This document shows, piece by piece, positions 7,238 to 14,003 of a stretch of 23,928 bases of DNA (its first letter is position 1; the number at the start of each line of letters is the position of its first letter). This DNA comes from CAZIRO01 sp964541595 (GTDB lineage Bacteria > Acidobacteriota > HRBIN11): NCBI GenBank assembly GCA_964541595.1, contig CAZIRO010000021.1:1-23928 (forward strand), in the 5' to 3' direction. Both the position numbers and the translations under genes were made by a program. The notes below the pieces were generated by a model. That model saw only the letters and a program-made list of their open reading frames with translations, was not told where the DNA came from and did no database searches.

Positions 7238-7838
7238 AGCGCTGACAGAGGTCATGAACCGGTTCCGCAATTTTTTCATCGGACCGGGTGTGAACATGCG
7301 GGAGGAGGCGGTGCCCTTTCGTCAACGCGATGACTTTGAGGCACCGCTGGTCACCGTGCTCGGGCACACGTACGGCGTGCGGTTGTTGCCCGTCACCCCA
7401 CCGGATGCCTGGGCCGTCGAAGTCAGCGTGAACGTGTACAGTGACGAGTTTCAACTGGAACGCTTCAAGAAACGTCTGGCCGATGAGTACCGCCCGGATC
7501 GGGTTCGGCAGACCATTCGAAATTTTATGACCATTCGTGATGAAGCCTATCTGGATCAGGAACAAGATCCGTATGTGTTTGCAACGTTCTTTGAGTTTGA
7601 TCTGGATCGGGATCTGCTCCTGATCCGGAAAGAGAAGAAAACTGCGAGTAAAGTCACGGGAAAGATGATAGATACCATTTTGCAGTTGCGGTATCGCATC
7701 AAACCGGAAGCGCTCACACGGTTTCTCGAAGATCCCAAACTATTTGCATCTGCGGTGTATCTGTACTGCCTGCGTGTGTTTACGGTCGCATATCGCAAGA
7801 GCCTGACGCCGGCGGAACGCCGGCTTCTTGTCCGTTGA
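7206..7838 (+). CDS. Unrecognised 210-aa cytosolic protein
   Basis: I do not recognise this family. The start is well supported: AAAGAGGTAA lies 7-8 bp before ATG 7206, and the first 32 bp overlap hisC. The protein has no signal peptide, membrane segment or cysteine cluster. The N-terminal half mixes a helix (LARLNEALTEVMNRFRNFF) with strands (VTVLGHTYGVRLLPVTPP, WAVEVSVNVYS). The middle is rich in charged residues (DEFQLERFKKRLADEYRPDRVRQT). It contains an acidic-aromatic block FATFFEFDLDRDLLLIRKEKK, and the C-terminus is helical and basic. Codon use resembles the neighbours, so it looks native. Position between hisC and a lapB-like gene gives no clear role. Confidence 0.8.
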   Translation: MNPQALARLNEALTEVMNRFRNFFIGPGVNMREEAVPFRQRDDFEAPLVTVLGHTYGVRLLPVTPPDAWAVEVSVNVYSDEFQLERFKKRLADEYRPDRVRQTIRNFMTIRDEAYLDQEQDPYVFATFFEFDLDRDLLLIRKEKKTASKVTGKMIDTILQLRYRIKPEALTRFLEDPKLFASAVYLYCLRVFTVAYRKSLTPAERRLLVR

Positions 7839-7886
7839 ATCGTCTTATGGCTGCCGAACCCTGAATGACAGAGGATGGGTCCGTCC

Positions 7887-9137
7887 ATGTGGATACCCAC
7901 ATGGTTATTCGTTCTGTTGATCGCGATACTGCTGGGCACCCTGATCGGTGTGTTTGTTTTACCCTATCTGCGTGCGCCGGTGCGCCATCGGCAACCCGAT
8001 CGGACGACCGTTCCGGACGTCGTCCCCCTGCTGGACGAACTCACCGGTCTCTGGATTCGGGGACGGGTCTCGGAGGGTTGGCGCCGAACGCAACTTGCGC
8101 TCACCCGGTACACCGATCCCGCCATCCGGAGGGTGTTGCACCGGTGGCGGGTCCGATGGGCGGGTCGGATGGGACAGTTTACGGAATTGCGGCATGCCCT
8201 CGCGCTCCGGCCCTGGCCAGGCGCCCATCCGGAATCGGCATACTGGGAAGGCATCACACGTGCCGATCCGGAACACTGGTTCCGGACGTGGCAGACGTGG
8301 CAGGACGATCTCGGACCGGCCGGTGTGCAGCGAGCACTGGTGGACTGTATGGATCAGGGAGCATTCGTGCGCGCGTGGGACATCTGGGTCGCCTACTGGC
8401 GGACGGATCCCGAGCGTGCGCTGCAGATCGTGGCCCCCCTCGATCTCATCCGCAATGCGAGCCAGGAAGCCTGGCAGGCGGGCGATCGGGAACGTCTGCG
8501 GGACATGATCCGATGGCTGCTCGAGCATGCGCCGGAGAGCCCGCTCGGGTATTACTGGACGTTTCAGATGCATCGGGACCGGCGGTTCGCCCATGCCGAG
8601 ACGTGGTTGCTGAGAGGGATCCGCCGTACGGATCACTACTGGCTGTACCGTACGCTCGAAAGTGCATATCTCGACGAACGCCAGCCCCAGGACGTGGAGA
8701 GTTTCTATGTACGGCGACTGCACGAGACCGATCGCCCCGTACGCGGGAAAGTCCTGTGGATGCTCTACTGTCTCCGTGTGGAAAAGATCGAATGGGCCGC
8801 GACGTTACTCGGTGAACTCGAATCCGCGCTGCAGTACTGGCCGATGTACTGGGCCTGGCGGGGGTATGTCGCGCACCAGCAACGTCGCCCTGAAGACGCG
8901 CAACACGCCTGGGCGCGGTTCTGGCACCTTCTGCGGCGATCGACCGATCCGCAGTGGCCGTTTGCCTGTGAAGTATGCGGGGTCGGCGAACTCCGCTGGG
9001 CGTACCGGTGCCCGAATTGCCACCGGCTCGGCACGATGGACCTGCGCGTTCCCCGGGTAACCGTTCCCTCTCCCGTGGATTTCCTGAAAGAAGCATGGTC
9101 TCGTTCAACGCCCTCGTCTCCCGTTGTCGGACGTTAG
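7887..9137 (+). CDS. LapB/YciM-like membrane-anchored TPR protein with C-terminal zinc ribbon
   Basis: E. coli LapB is an inner-membrane TPR protein that links LPS supply to FtsH-dependent LpxC turnover. This 416-aa product has the same order: an N-terminal membrane helix (about residues 3-25, WLFVLLIAILLGTLIGVFVLPYL), then many helical, Trp-rich degenerate TPR-like repeats (about 40-350). A rubredoxin-like C-terminal motif follows: CEVC at 361-364 and CPNC at 375-378 before GTMDL. Length fits LapB (about 390). The repeats are divergent, so function as an LpxC regulator is inference. ATG 7887 is preferred; an in-frame ATG at 7875 abuts the GAGG. The last 43 bp overlap comF. Confidence 0.75.
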   Translation: MWIPTWLFVLLIAILLGTLIGVFVLPYLRAPVRHRQPDRTTVPDVVPLLDELTGLWIRGRVSEGWRRTQLALTRYTDPAIRRVLHRWRVRWAGRMGQFTELRHALALRPWPGAHPESAYWEGITRADPEHWFRTWQTWQDDLGPAGVQRALVDCMDQGAFVRAWDIWVAYWRTDPERALQIVAPLDLIRNASQEAWQAGDRERLRDMIRWLLEHAPESPLGYYWTFQMHRDRRFAHAETWLLRGIRRTDHYWLYRTLESAYLDERQPQDVESFYVRRLHETDRPVRGKVLWMLYCLRVEKIEWAATLLGELESALQYWPMYWAWRGYVAHQQRRPEDAQHAWARFWHLLRRSTDPQWPFACEVCGVGELRWAYRCPNCHRLGTMDLRVPRVTVPSPVDFLKEAWSRSTPSSPVVGR

Positions 9138-9871
9138 GTCTTGCGGGGCTGGCATGGTGGTTTCCTTCCGCCTGTATCCAGTGCGGCGTGTGTGTCCGCC
9201 CGTATCGCATGATCTGTACGGCCTGTCTGGAACGGGTACCACGGGTGATCCCACCGTGGTGTGCAAAGTGTGGACGTCCTGTGATCTTTCCGGGTCAGAT
9301 CGCCGATTGGTCGGGGCTCTGTCCCGCGTGTGTGCAGCGACCGCTGCTGTATGACAGCATGCGCGCGTGGACCCTGTATGTATCGCCCGTTCGGGAATGG
9401 ATCCATGCGATGAAATATCGCTGTCAGGCCCGTATCGCCGTGCGTCTGGGAGAACACGTGGCACGGTCGTTTGCATCGTGGATCCGCATCCAGGCCGTTC
9501 AGGCGGTCACATACGTGCCGATCCATCGGAAACGCCTGCGCGAACGGGGATTCAATCAGGCCCGGTGGCTGGCCACAGCCATGGCCCGTGTGTGGGCATT
9601 GCCCGTATACGACGTGCTGCGCCGTGTGCAGTACGAAACGCCCCAGGTCGGACAAACGGCGACTGCGCGCTGGACAAATGTGCGGACCGCGTTCGTCCTT
9701 CGGGATCCGACACCGGTTCAAAATTATACCACCTGGCTGATCGTGGATGACGTGTGCACCACCGGTGCCACTCTCGACGCCTGCGCACGGGTGCTGAAAT
9801 CCGCCGGTGCACGTCATGTCCATGCGCTGGTGGTGGCCTTGACAGAGGGATCCCAGGGGGCTATAGTATGA
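9095..9871 (+). CDS. comF: ComF family phosphoribosyltransferase-like protein
   Basis: ComF-family proteins are linked to DNA uptake and are paired functionally with ComEC. The 258-aa product has an N-terminal cysteine-rich zinc-binding part (CIQCGVC, ICTAC, CAKCG, LCPAC, about residues 24-90) and a type I phosphoribosyltransferase fold. The PRPP-binding motif is LIVDDVCTTGATLDACARVL, with the Asp-Asp pair at 218-219, and a conserved RGFNQA block lies upstream. The start at ATG 9095, with GAAAGAAG just before it, lies inside the end of the lapB-like gene. The last 33 bp hold a strong promoter for the next gene. comEC is about 8.5 kb downstream in this window. Confidence 0.92.
   Translation: MVSFNALVSRCRTLGLAGLAWWFPSACIQCGVCVRPYRMICTACLERVPRVIPPWCAKCGRPVIFPGQIADWSGLCPACVQRPLLYDSMRAWTLYVSPVREWIHAMKYRCQARIAVRLGEHVARSFASWIRIQAVQAVTYVPIHRKRLRERGFNQARWLATAMARVWALPVYDVLRRVQYETPQVGQTATARWTNVRTAFVLRDPTPVQNYTTWLIVDDVCTTGATLDACARVLKSAGARHVHALVVALTEGSQGAIV
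9839..9867 (+). promoter_or_regulatory. Strong promoter for the 7Fe ferredoxin, inside comF
   Basis: A perfect -35 TTGACA (9839-9844), an optimal 17-bp spacer and -10 TATAGT (9862-9867, 5 of 6) form the best sigma-70 match I see in the window. It overlaps the final codons and approaches the stop of comF. The predicted start near 9874 gives a leader of about 90 nt before the ferredoxin SD. Confidence 0.7.
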
Positions 9872-9962
9872 GTAGTCATCTCAGACCGGCCCCCTTGTCC
9901 GTGTTCCACTCGTCGGTGGGTGGTCGACGGGGCAATTTTGATTTCCATGTGGAGGGGTGACA

Positions 9963-10286
9963 ATGCCGTACATCATCTGTGAGCCCTGCATCGGCACGAA
10001 AGACACCGCCTGTGTGGACGCCTGTCCGGTGGACTGCATTCACCCGAAGAAAGGCGAACCTGCCGGATACCGTCCGGACGTTCCGGTGGATTACGATACC
10101 GTCGATCAGCTGTATATCCATCCGGAAGAGTGCATTGATTGCGGCGCCTGTCAGCCGGTATGCCCGGTGAACGCGATTTTCCCGGAAGATGAGGTACCGG
10201 GGCAGTGGGAAAATTACATTCCAAAAAATAAAGATTTCTACGAAATGACCTGGGAAGAATTCAAACAGAAGTATGGTATCAGTTGA
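9963..10286 (+). CDS. 7Fe-type ferredoxin ([3Fe-4S][4Fe-4S])
   Basis: This is a small soluble electron carrier. The 107-aa protein has Cys at 9, 17, 21, 25 and 57, 60, 63, 67. The first half lacks the normal CxxCxxC run (C9-x7-C17-x3-C21-P), the pattern of 7Fe ferredoxins. By analogy with that family, C9, C17 and C67 would hold the 3Fe cluster and C21, C57, C60 and C63 the 4Fe cluster. Cys6 is an extra residue. A C-terminal acidic and aromatic extension (about 78-107) is also typical. ATG 9963 is preceded by GGAGGGG (9951-9957); a GTG at 9957 would start inside the SD. It has its own promoter and a terminator-like hairpin, so it is probably monocistronic. Confidence 0.93.
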   Translation: MPYIICEPCIGTKDTACVDACPVDCIHPKKGEPAGYRPDVPVDYDTVDQLYIHPEECIDCGACQPVCPVNAIFPEDEVPGQWENYIPKNKDFYEMTWEEFKQKYGIS

Positions 10287-10395
10287 GTCCCTGCATGCAC
10301 AGTCATGGATGGTGGGGGTGGTCCGGTCCAAAATCAAGATCGCTGTGCGGTCGATACAATGATGTCGATATTGACGGGTGTTGGGTTCAATACAT

Positions 10396-10456
10396 ACAGG
10401 AGTCAGGAGACCGCGTGTGAGGTCAAAGCGGCTTCTGGCTCCTGTACGGTTTTCTT
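10396..10456 (+). terminator. Terminator-like hairpin between ferredoxin and queA
   Basis: ACAGGAG (10396-10402) pairs with CTCCTGT (10439-10445), and an inner imperfect stem joins AGGAGACCGC with GCGGCTTCTGG. A T-rich run TTTTCTTC follows at 10450-10457 after ACGG. It lies 110 bp after the ferredoxin stop and only 21 bp before queA, leaving almost no room for a separate queA promoter. It could end the ferredoxin transcript or act as an attenuator for queA. Confidence 0.5.
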
Positions 10457-10477
10457 CAAGACGCGCCACGGTCACCC

Positions 10478-11581
10478 ATGGTCCACACACGCACGCCGGT
10501 GATCGATCTGTATCAACTCGATGCGTATGATTATTCCCTCCCGCGCGCGCTGATTGCCCAGACACCGATCGAACCCCGGGATCATGCCCGCATGATGGTG
10601 CTCTGGCCGCGTATATGCCGCTGGGAGCACCGGCGGTTTTACGAACTCCCGGAATTCCTCCACGCCGGAGACGTCGTCGTGGTGAACAATACGCGCGTGA
10701 TTCCGGCGCGTATGTGGGGGACACTGATCCGGGACGATGGTACGGAGTCTCGCGTGGAGGTGTTGCTCGTCCGACGTGTATCCGCGCCGGATGCCGACCC
10801 CGATACGGAAGTCTGGATCGCCATGGTGCGTCCGGGAAAGAAGGTACGTGTGGGTCGTCAGATTCAATTTGCACCGAATGTCACGGCGCGCGTTGAGGCC
10901 ATCACCCCGGAGGGGTATCGCGTATTGCGGTTGACGACGGATCGGCCGTTGCGGGAGTTTCTGGAATCCGCGGGGGCCATGCCCGTACCGCCGTATATTC
11001 GGAGGACCCATCGAGACGAACGGGATTTTGCCTGGTACCAGACGGTGTTCGCACGTGAGGAGGGATCGATCGCTGCCCCGACCGCCGGCCTGCACTTTAC
11101 TCCGCGGGTGATCGCGGCGTTGCGTGCGCGTGGTGTGCACTGGTGTGAGATCACGTTACACGTCGGACCCGGGACATTTCGTCCCATTCGCGTGCGGGAT
11201 ATTCGGGAGCACCGCATTGAACCCGAATGGTATACGATTCCGGAATCCGTGTGGGACACCATTCAGACGGCCTTGCGGAATGGTCGGCGGGTACTTGTGG
11301 TGGGAACGACCACCACCCGGGCGCTGGAATCCGCGGCACAACATTCGCCGCCCCGTTTACAGGGATGGGCGGACGTGACGATCGTTCCGGGATATTCGTT
11401 TCGTGTGGTACGCAATCTGCTGACCAACTTCCATCTCCCCCGGAGTTCCCTGCTCGTGCTCGTGTGTGCGCTGGCCGGGTATGCATGCGTCATGCGGGCG
11501 TACCGTGAGGCAGTGCGCCGGAACTACCGTTTTTACAGTTATGGAGACTGTATGTTGATTCTGCATGATACTGAGCGGTGA
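10478..11581 (+). CDS. queA: S-adenosylmethionine:tRNA ribosyltransferase-isomerase
   Basis: QueA transfers and isomerises the ribosyl group of S-adenosylmethionine onto preQ1-modified tRNA to give epoxyqueuosine. The 367-aa product shows the family blocks YDYSLPRALIAQTPIEPRDHARMMV, VVNNTRVIPARM, GAMPVPPYIRR, the region AAPTAGLHFTP, THVG-like TLHVGPGTFRPIR, and NFHLPRSSLLVLVCALAGY at the C-terminus. It is slightly longer than the usual 340-355 aa. The start is uncertain: ATG 10478 has no clear SD, and GTG 10499 (then IDLYQLDAYDYSLP) would also fit the family. It ends 2 bp before the trmH ATG. Confidence 0.93.
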   Translation: MVHTRTPVIDLYQLDAYDYSLPRALIAQTPIEPRDHARMMVLWPRICRWEHRRFYELPEFLHAGDVVVVNNTRVIPARMWGTLIRDDGTESRVEVLLVRRVSAPDADPDTEVWIAMVRPGKKVRVGRQIQFAPNVTARVEAITPEGYRVLRLTTDRPLREFLESAGAMPVPPYIRRTHRDERDFAWYQTVFAREEGSIAAPTAGLHFTPRVIAALRARGVHWCEITLHVGPGTFRPIRVRDIREHRIEPEWYTIPESVWDTIQTALRNGRRVLVVGTTTTRALESAAQHSPPRLQGWADVTIVPGYSFRVVRNLLTNFHLPRSSLLVLVCALAGYACVMRAYREAVRRNYRFYSYGDCMLILHDTER

Positions 11582-11583
11582 AT

Positions 11584-12234
11584 ATGCGGTTTCCCGAAGA
11601 CTGGTCCCATGTCCCGGTTCGGGTGACGCCGCAGCGGTTTCACCGCATTCTGAACGTCCTGGCGCACCGGCAACCCGATCTGCGGGTGCTGCTCGAAAAC
11701 GTCGTGAACGAACACAATATCAACGCCATCCTGCGCACGTGCGATGCCACGGGAGTCATGTTTGTGCACTATGTATCGGACCGTCCGCTGACCATTGTCC
11801 CCGGAATTTCGCGGGGGGCTGCCCAGTGGGTGGACCTCGTGCGTGAACCGTCCGTTGCGGAAGCGCTGGACCGCCTGGCCGATGCGGGATACCAGATCGT
11901 TGCCGCGCACCCCGCATCGACGGCCCTGGATTTTCGACTGGTCGACTACACGCGACCGACGGTGATCGTGCTCGGAAACGAAGCTGTGGGTCTGTCCGAA
12001 GCGGCGCTCATCCGGGCACACCGGCGCGTTCGGATTCCGATGTACGGCATGACCAGAAGCCTGAACGTCTCCGTTGCCGCTGCGGTCCTCCTGTATGAGG
12101 CGGAACGGCAGCGGCGGCTCGCCGGTTTGTATGCACGCGTACGCTGGCACCCGGACCAGTTTCGAATGTATGTATACCGCTGGGCGGTGGAACGACAGAG
12201 TGCTTGCAGTCCTGTGCAGCCGGGATTAAAATAA
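11584..12234 (+). CDS. trmH: tRNA (guanosine-2'-O-)-methyltransferase, TrmH type
   Basis: This is a SPOUT-class methyltransferase; TrmH methylates the 2'-O of G18 in the tRNA D-loop. The 216-aa product has the SpoU motifs in order: motif 1 NVVNEHNINAILRTCDATGV (about 38-57), motif 2 VLGNEAVGLSEAAL (about 129-142), and motif 3 IPMYGMTRSLNVSVAAAVLLYE (about 151-172) with the knot-forming loop. The close likeness of motif 3 to TrmH rather than RlmB supports the tRNA target. It follows queA directly, so two tRNA-modification genes are paired, and a tRNA gene follows 15 bp after its stop. An in-frame GTG at 11578 is an alternative start. Confidence 0.9.
   Translation: MRFPEDWSHVPVRVTPQRFHRILNVLAHRQPDLRVLLENVVNEHNINAILRTCDATGVMFVHYVSDRPLTIVPGISRGAAQWVDLVREPSVAEALDRLADAGYQIVAAHPASTALDFRLVDYTRPTVIVLGNEAVGLSEAALIRAHRRVRIPMYGMTRSLNVSVAAAVLLYEAERQRRLAGLYARVRWHPDQFRMYVYRWAVERQSACSPVQPGLK
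12204..12232 (+). promoter_or_regulatory. Promoter for tRNA-Thr and the second ferredoxin
   Basis: TTGCAG (12204-12209), a 17-bp spacer and TAAAAT (12227-12232, 5 of 6), lying over the 3' end and stop of trmH. The predicted start near 12239 is about 11 nt before mature tRNA-Thr. The -35 is weak. Confidence 0.45.
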
Positions 12235-12249
12235 CTTCAACTATGGCCC

Positions 12250-12325
12250 GCCGGCGTAGCTCAGTCGGTAGAGCGGTTGATTCGTAATCAACAGGTCGCC
12301 GGTTCAAGTCCGGCCGCCGGCTCCA
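12250..12325 (+). tRNA. tRNA-Thr(CGT)
   Basis: Acceptor GCCGGCG (12250-12256) pairs with CGCCGGC (12315-12321), followed by discriminator T and encoded CCA (12323-12325). D-arm GCTCAGTCGGTAGAGC, anticodon stem GTTGA/TCAAC with loop TTCGTAA (anticodon CGT, 12283-12285), and T-arm GCCGG-TTCAAGT-CCGGC are all present. Length is 76 nt. Only 17 nt separate its CCA end from the ferredoxin start codon at 12343. Confidence 0.96.
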
Positions 12326-12342
12326 TTATGGAGTGCATGCCG

Positions 12343-12726
12343 ATGGCGGAACGTGTGGTCCGACGCAAGAAAAAGCCGAAACAACTGGCGGTGGTCGATC
12401 AGGCAGGGTGTACGGGATGTGAAGCCTGCATTCAGGTGTGCCCGGTCGACTGTATCCATGTGGTCCCCGGTGAGAACGGGTATCCGGGGCATTTCCAACT
12501 GGTTGAGATCGATCTCGACACCTGCATCGGTTGCACGTTATGTGTACAGTACTGTCCGTGGGACACGATCCATATGCTTCCCTATGATGAGGCGTTTCGT
12601 GTGGCGCCGGAATGGACCATCCGTTCGGTGTTGCAACCGGCATGGTTAACCCCGAGCAGTGTCGCCGCGTCCGAACCGGAACCCCCGTCGGCATCTGCCG
12701 CAGTCCCCGTATCGTCCACGGGATAA
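12343..12726 (+). CDS. 2[4Fe-4S]-type ferredoxin with basic N-terminus and Ser/Pro/Ala tail
   Basis: This is probably a soluble electron carrier. The 127-aa product has two canonical cluster motifs: C23-x2-C26-x2-C29-x3-C33-P, plus Cys37, and C61-x2-C64-x2-C67-x3-C71-P. About 27 residues separate the two. The N-terminus is very basic (RRKKKPK at 7-13), and the tail after residue 100 is Ser/Pro/Ala-rich and probably disordered. I choose ATG 12343 because GGAG (12330-12333) is spaced 9 nt from it; ATGs at 12328 and 12337 are in frame. The SD begins 5 nt after the CCA of tRNA-Thr, so the gene is expected to be made as a tRNA-mRNA fusion. Confidence 0.88.
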   Translation: MAERVVRRKKKPKQLAVVDQAGCTGCEACIQVCPVDCIHVVPGENGYPGHFQLVEIDLDTCIGCTLCVQYCPWDTIHMLPYDEAFRVAPEWTIRSVLQPAWLTPSSVAASEPEPPSASAAVPVSSTG

Positions 12727-12743
12727 AGAAACGTGCGGAATAC

Positions 12744-12772
12744 TTGAAGGAACTGCCTGCAGGGTGTATGCT
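12744..12772 (+). promoter_or_regulatory. Candidate promoter for the mglB-comEC operon
   Basis: TTGAAG (12744-12749), a 17-bp spacer and TATGCT (12767-12772), each 4 of 6 to consensus. The predicted start is near 12779, about 70 nt before mglB. It lies in the only gap (12727-12849) that could launch the seven-gene unit. Confidence 0.45.
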
Positions 12773-12813
12773 CGATTCAGGAATGCACGCATGATACCGG
12801 AATGAAGGCCGAG

Positions 12814-12841
12814 GGACAGAGGATTCTGTCCGGGAGATGAG
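12814..12841 (+). promoter_or_regulatory. Hairpin adjoining the mglB ribosome-binding site
   Basis: GGACAG (12814-12819) pairs with CTGTCC (12826-12831) across AGGATT, immediately followed by the SD-like GGGAGATGAG (12832-12841). The stem touches the SD without covering it, so it could shape access to the mglB start. Confidence 0.4.
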
Positions 12842-12849
12842 TGGTTTCT

Positions 12850-13377
12850 ATGTTTGGACTTGATTTCGTGATGTACGAACAGGATTACGACCAGATTCAG
12901 CAGGTGCTCCAGCGTTTAAAAGACGGCGCCAACGCCCAGATGGTGTTTCTCATCGACCGGAATGGGTCACTGGTGGCGTATCACGGGGATACGGAACATA
13001 TCGATACGACTTCGTTTGCGTCTCTGGCGGCCGGGAATGTCGCGGCGACGGAGAGCCTGGGACGGTTGATCGGTGAGAAGGAGTTCAATGTCCTGTACCA
13101 CGAGGGTATCCAGCACAATATTCATATGTCGTTGATCAGCAATCGCGTGATCCTTGTGGTCATCTTTTCGAACAAATCGGCGCTCGGTTTGGTCCGTCTG
13201 CGGGTCAAACAGGCCACCGCGGAACTGGAAAAGATCTTTTCGGGAATCATGCAGAAACTTGAACACGATCGCGAGATGATCGGTGCGGCGTTCAATCAGT
13301 TTGCTGAGATCACGGATGAAGATATCGATGCGTTGTTTAACGGCCCCGGTGGTGACGAGGAGATCGGCAGTCGCTGA
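12850..13377 (+). CDS. mglB: Roadblock/LC7-domain protein, MglB-like GTPase-activating partner of MglA
   Basis: MglB proteins are Roadblock/LC7 dimers that stimulate GTP hydrolysis by MglA and help set the cell pole. The 175-aa product has the Roadblock pattern: an N-terminal helix (YDQIQQVLQRLKDGANAQMVFLIDRNGSLVAYHG), the TTSFASLAAGNVAATESLGRLIGEKEF helix, then NIHMSLISNRVILVVIFSNKSALGLVRLRV. It is followed by a long charged C-terminal extension (about 115-175) with an acidic end (EITDEDIDALF). It sits just upstream of mglA, the same order as in Myxococcus. Start: ATG 12850; GTG 12841 with GGAG at 12833 is an alternative. Confidence 0.88.
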   Translation: MFGLDFVMYEQDYDQIQQVLQRLKDGANAQMVFLIDRNGSLVAYHGDTEHIDTTSFASLAAGNVAATESLGRLIGEKEFNVLYHEGIQHNIHMSLISNRVILVVIFSNKSALGLVRLRVKQATAELEKIFSGIMQKLEHDREMIGAAFNQFAEITDEDIDALFNGPGGDEEIGSR

Positions 13378-13415
13378 TTTCTCATCGGACCATCCCATCG
13401 TATGGACGGGCACGG

Positions 13416-14003
13416 ATGGTATTCATCAATTATGCGGCACGCGAGATTAATACCAAGATTGTATACTATGGTCCGGGTCTTGGTGGGAAAACCACGAATC
13501 TTCAATACATTTATAACAAGGCCCACCCCAATCAGAAGGGTAAATTGATCTCCCTGGCCACGGAGACCGAACGGACGCTGTTTTTTGATTTCCTGCCGCT
13601 TGACCTCGGAACGGTGCGGGGGTTTAAAGTCCGATTCCATCTGTACACGGTACCCGGACAGGTGTTTTATGATGCGTCACGGAAACTGATCCTGAAGGGG
13701 GCCGACGGGGTCGTGTTTGTCGCCGATTCCCAGCGTGAACGCATGGACGCGAACATCGAAAGTCTGAACAATCTCAAGATCAATCTCCGGGAGAACAATC
13801 TGGATATTTTCACCATTCCCTATGTGTTGCAATTGAACAAACGGGATCTGCCTTCCGCCGTTCCGGTCGAAGAAATGATCCGCGTCCTGCAGGTCAAGGG
13901 GGAACCCGTGTTTGAAGCCGTGGCCATTCGCGGGATCGGTGTATTTGAAACCCTGAAAGCCATTGCACGCCTGGTGTTACAGGAATTGCGAAAAGCCTCA
14001 TGA
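13416..14003 (+). CDS. mglA: MglA small Ras-like GTPase, cell polarity
   Basis: MglA is a bacterial Ras-like GTPase that, when GTP-bound, marks the leading pole and controls motility or polarity. The 195-aa product is strongly MglA-like. It has INYAAREINTKIVYYGPGLGGKTT with the P-loop GPGLGGKTT at 19-27, TNLQYIYNK, LATETERTLFFDFLPLDLG, RFHLYTVPGQVFYDASRKLIL (switch II), DGVVFVADSQ, and the guanine-specificity motif NKRD at 141-144. Motifs are intact, so it should bind and hydrolyse GTP. The SD before ATG 13416 is weak, which may mean coupling to mglB 38 bp upstream. Its end overlaps uppS (ATGA). No motility genes are visible in the window. Confidence 0.95.
   Translation: MVFINYAAREINTKIVYYGPGLGGKTTNLQYIYNKAHPNQKGKLISLATETERTLFFDFLPLDLGTVRGFKVRFHLYTVPGQVFYDASRKLILKGADGVVFVADSQRERMDANIESLNNLKINLRENNLDIFTIPYVLQLNKRDLPSAVPVEEMIRVLQVKGEPVFEAVAIRGIGVFETLKAIARLVLQELRKAS

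Noticed and set aside
7808..7824. GCCGGC/GCCGGC hairpin near the end of the 210-aa gene
   Set aside because: It lies inside the coding sequence and has no T-run, and the next gene is close behind, so a terminator is unlikely.
8446..9210. Long minus-strand open frames opposite argH, birA, lapB-like, dxr and rseP genes
   Set aside because: Their translations are Arg/Pro/His-rich and low in hydrophobic core, typical antisense shadows in G+C-rich DNA, with no SD or family motif.
10287..10477. Known preQ1 riboswitch upstream of queA
   Set aside because: I could not find the class I, II or III preQ1 consensus; only a terminator-like hairpin is supported.
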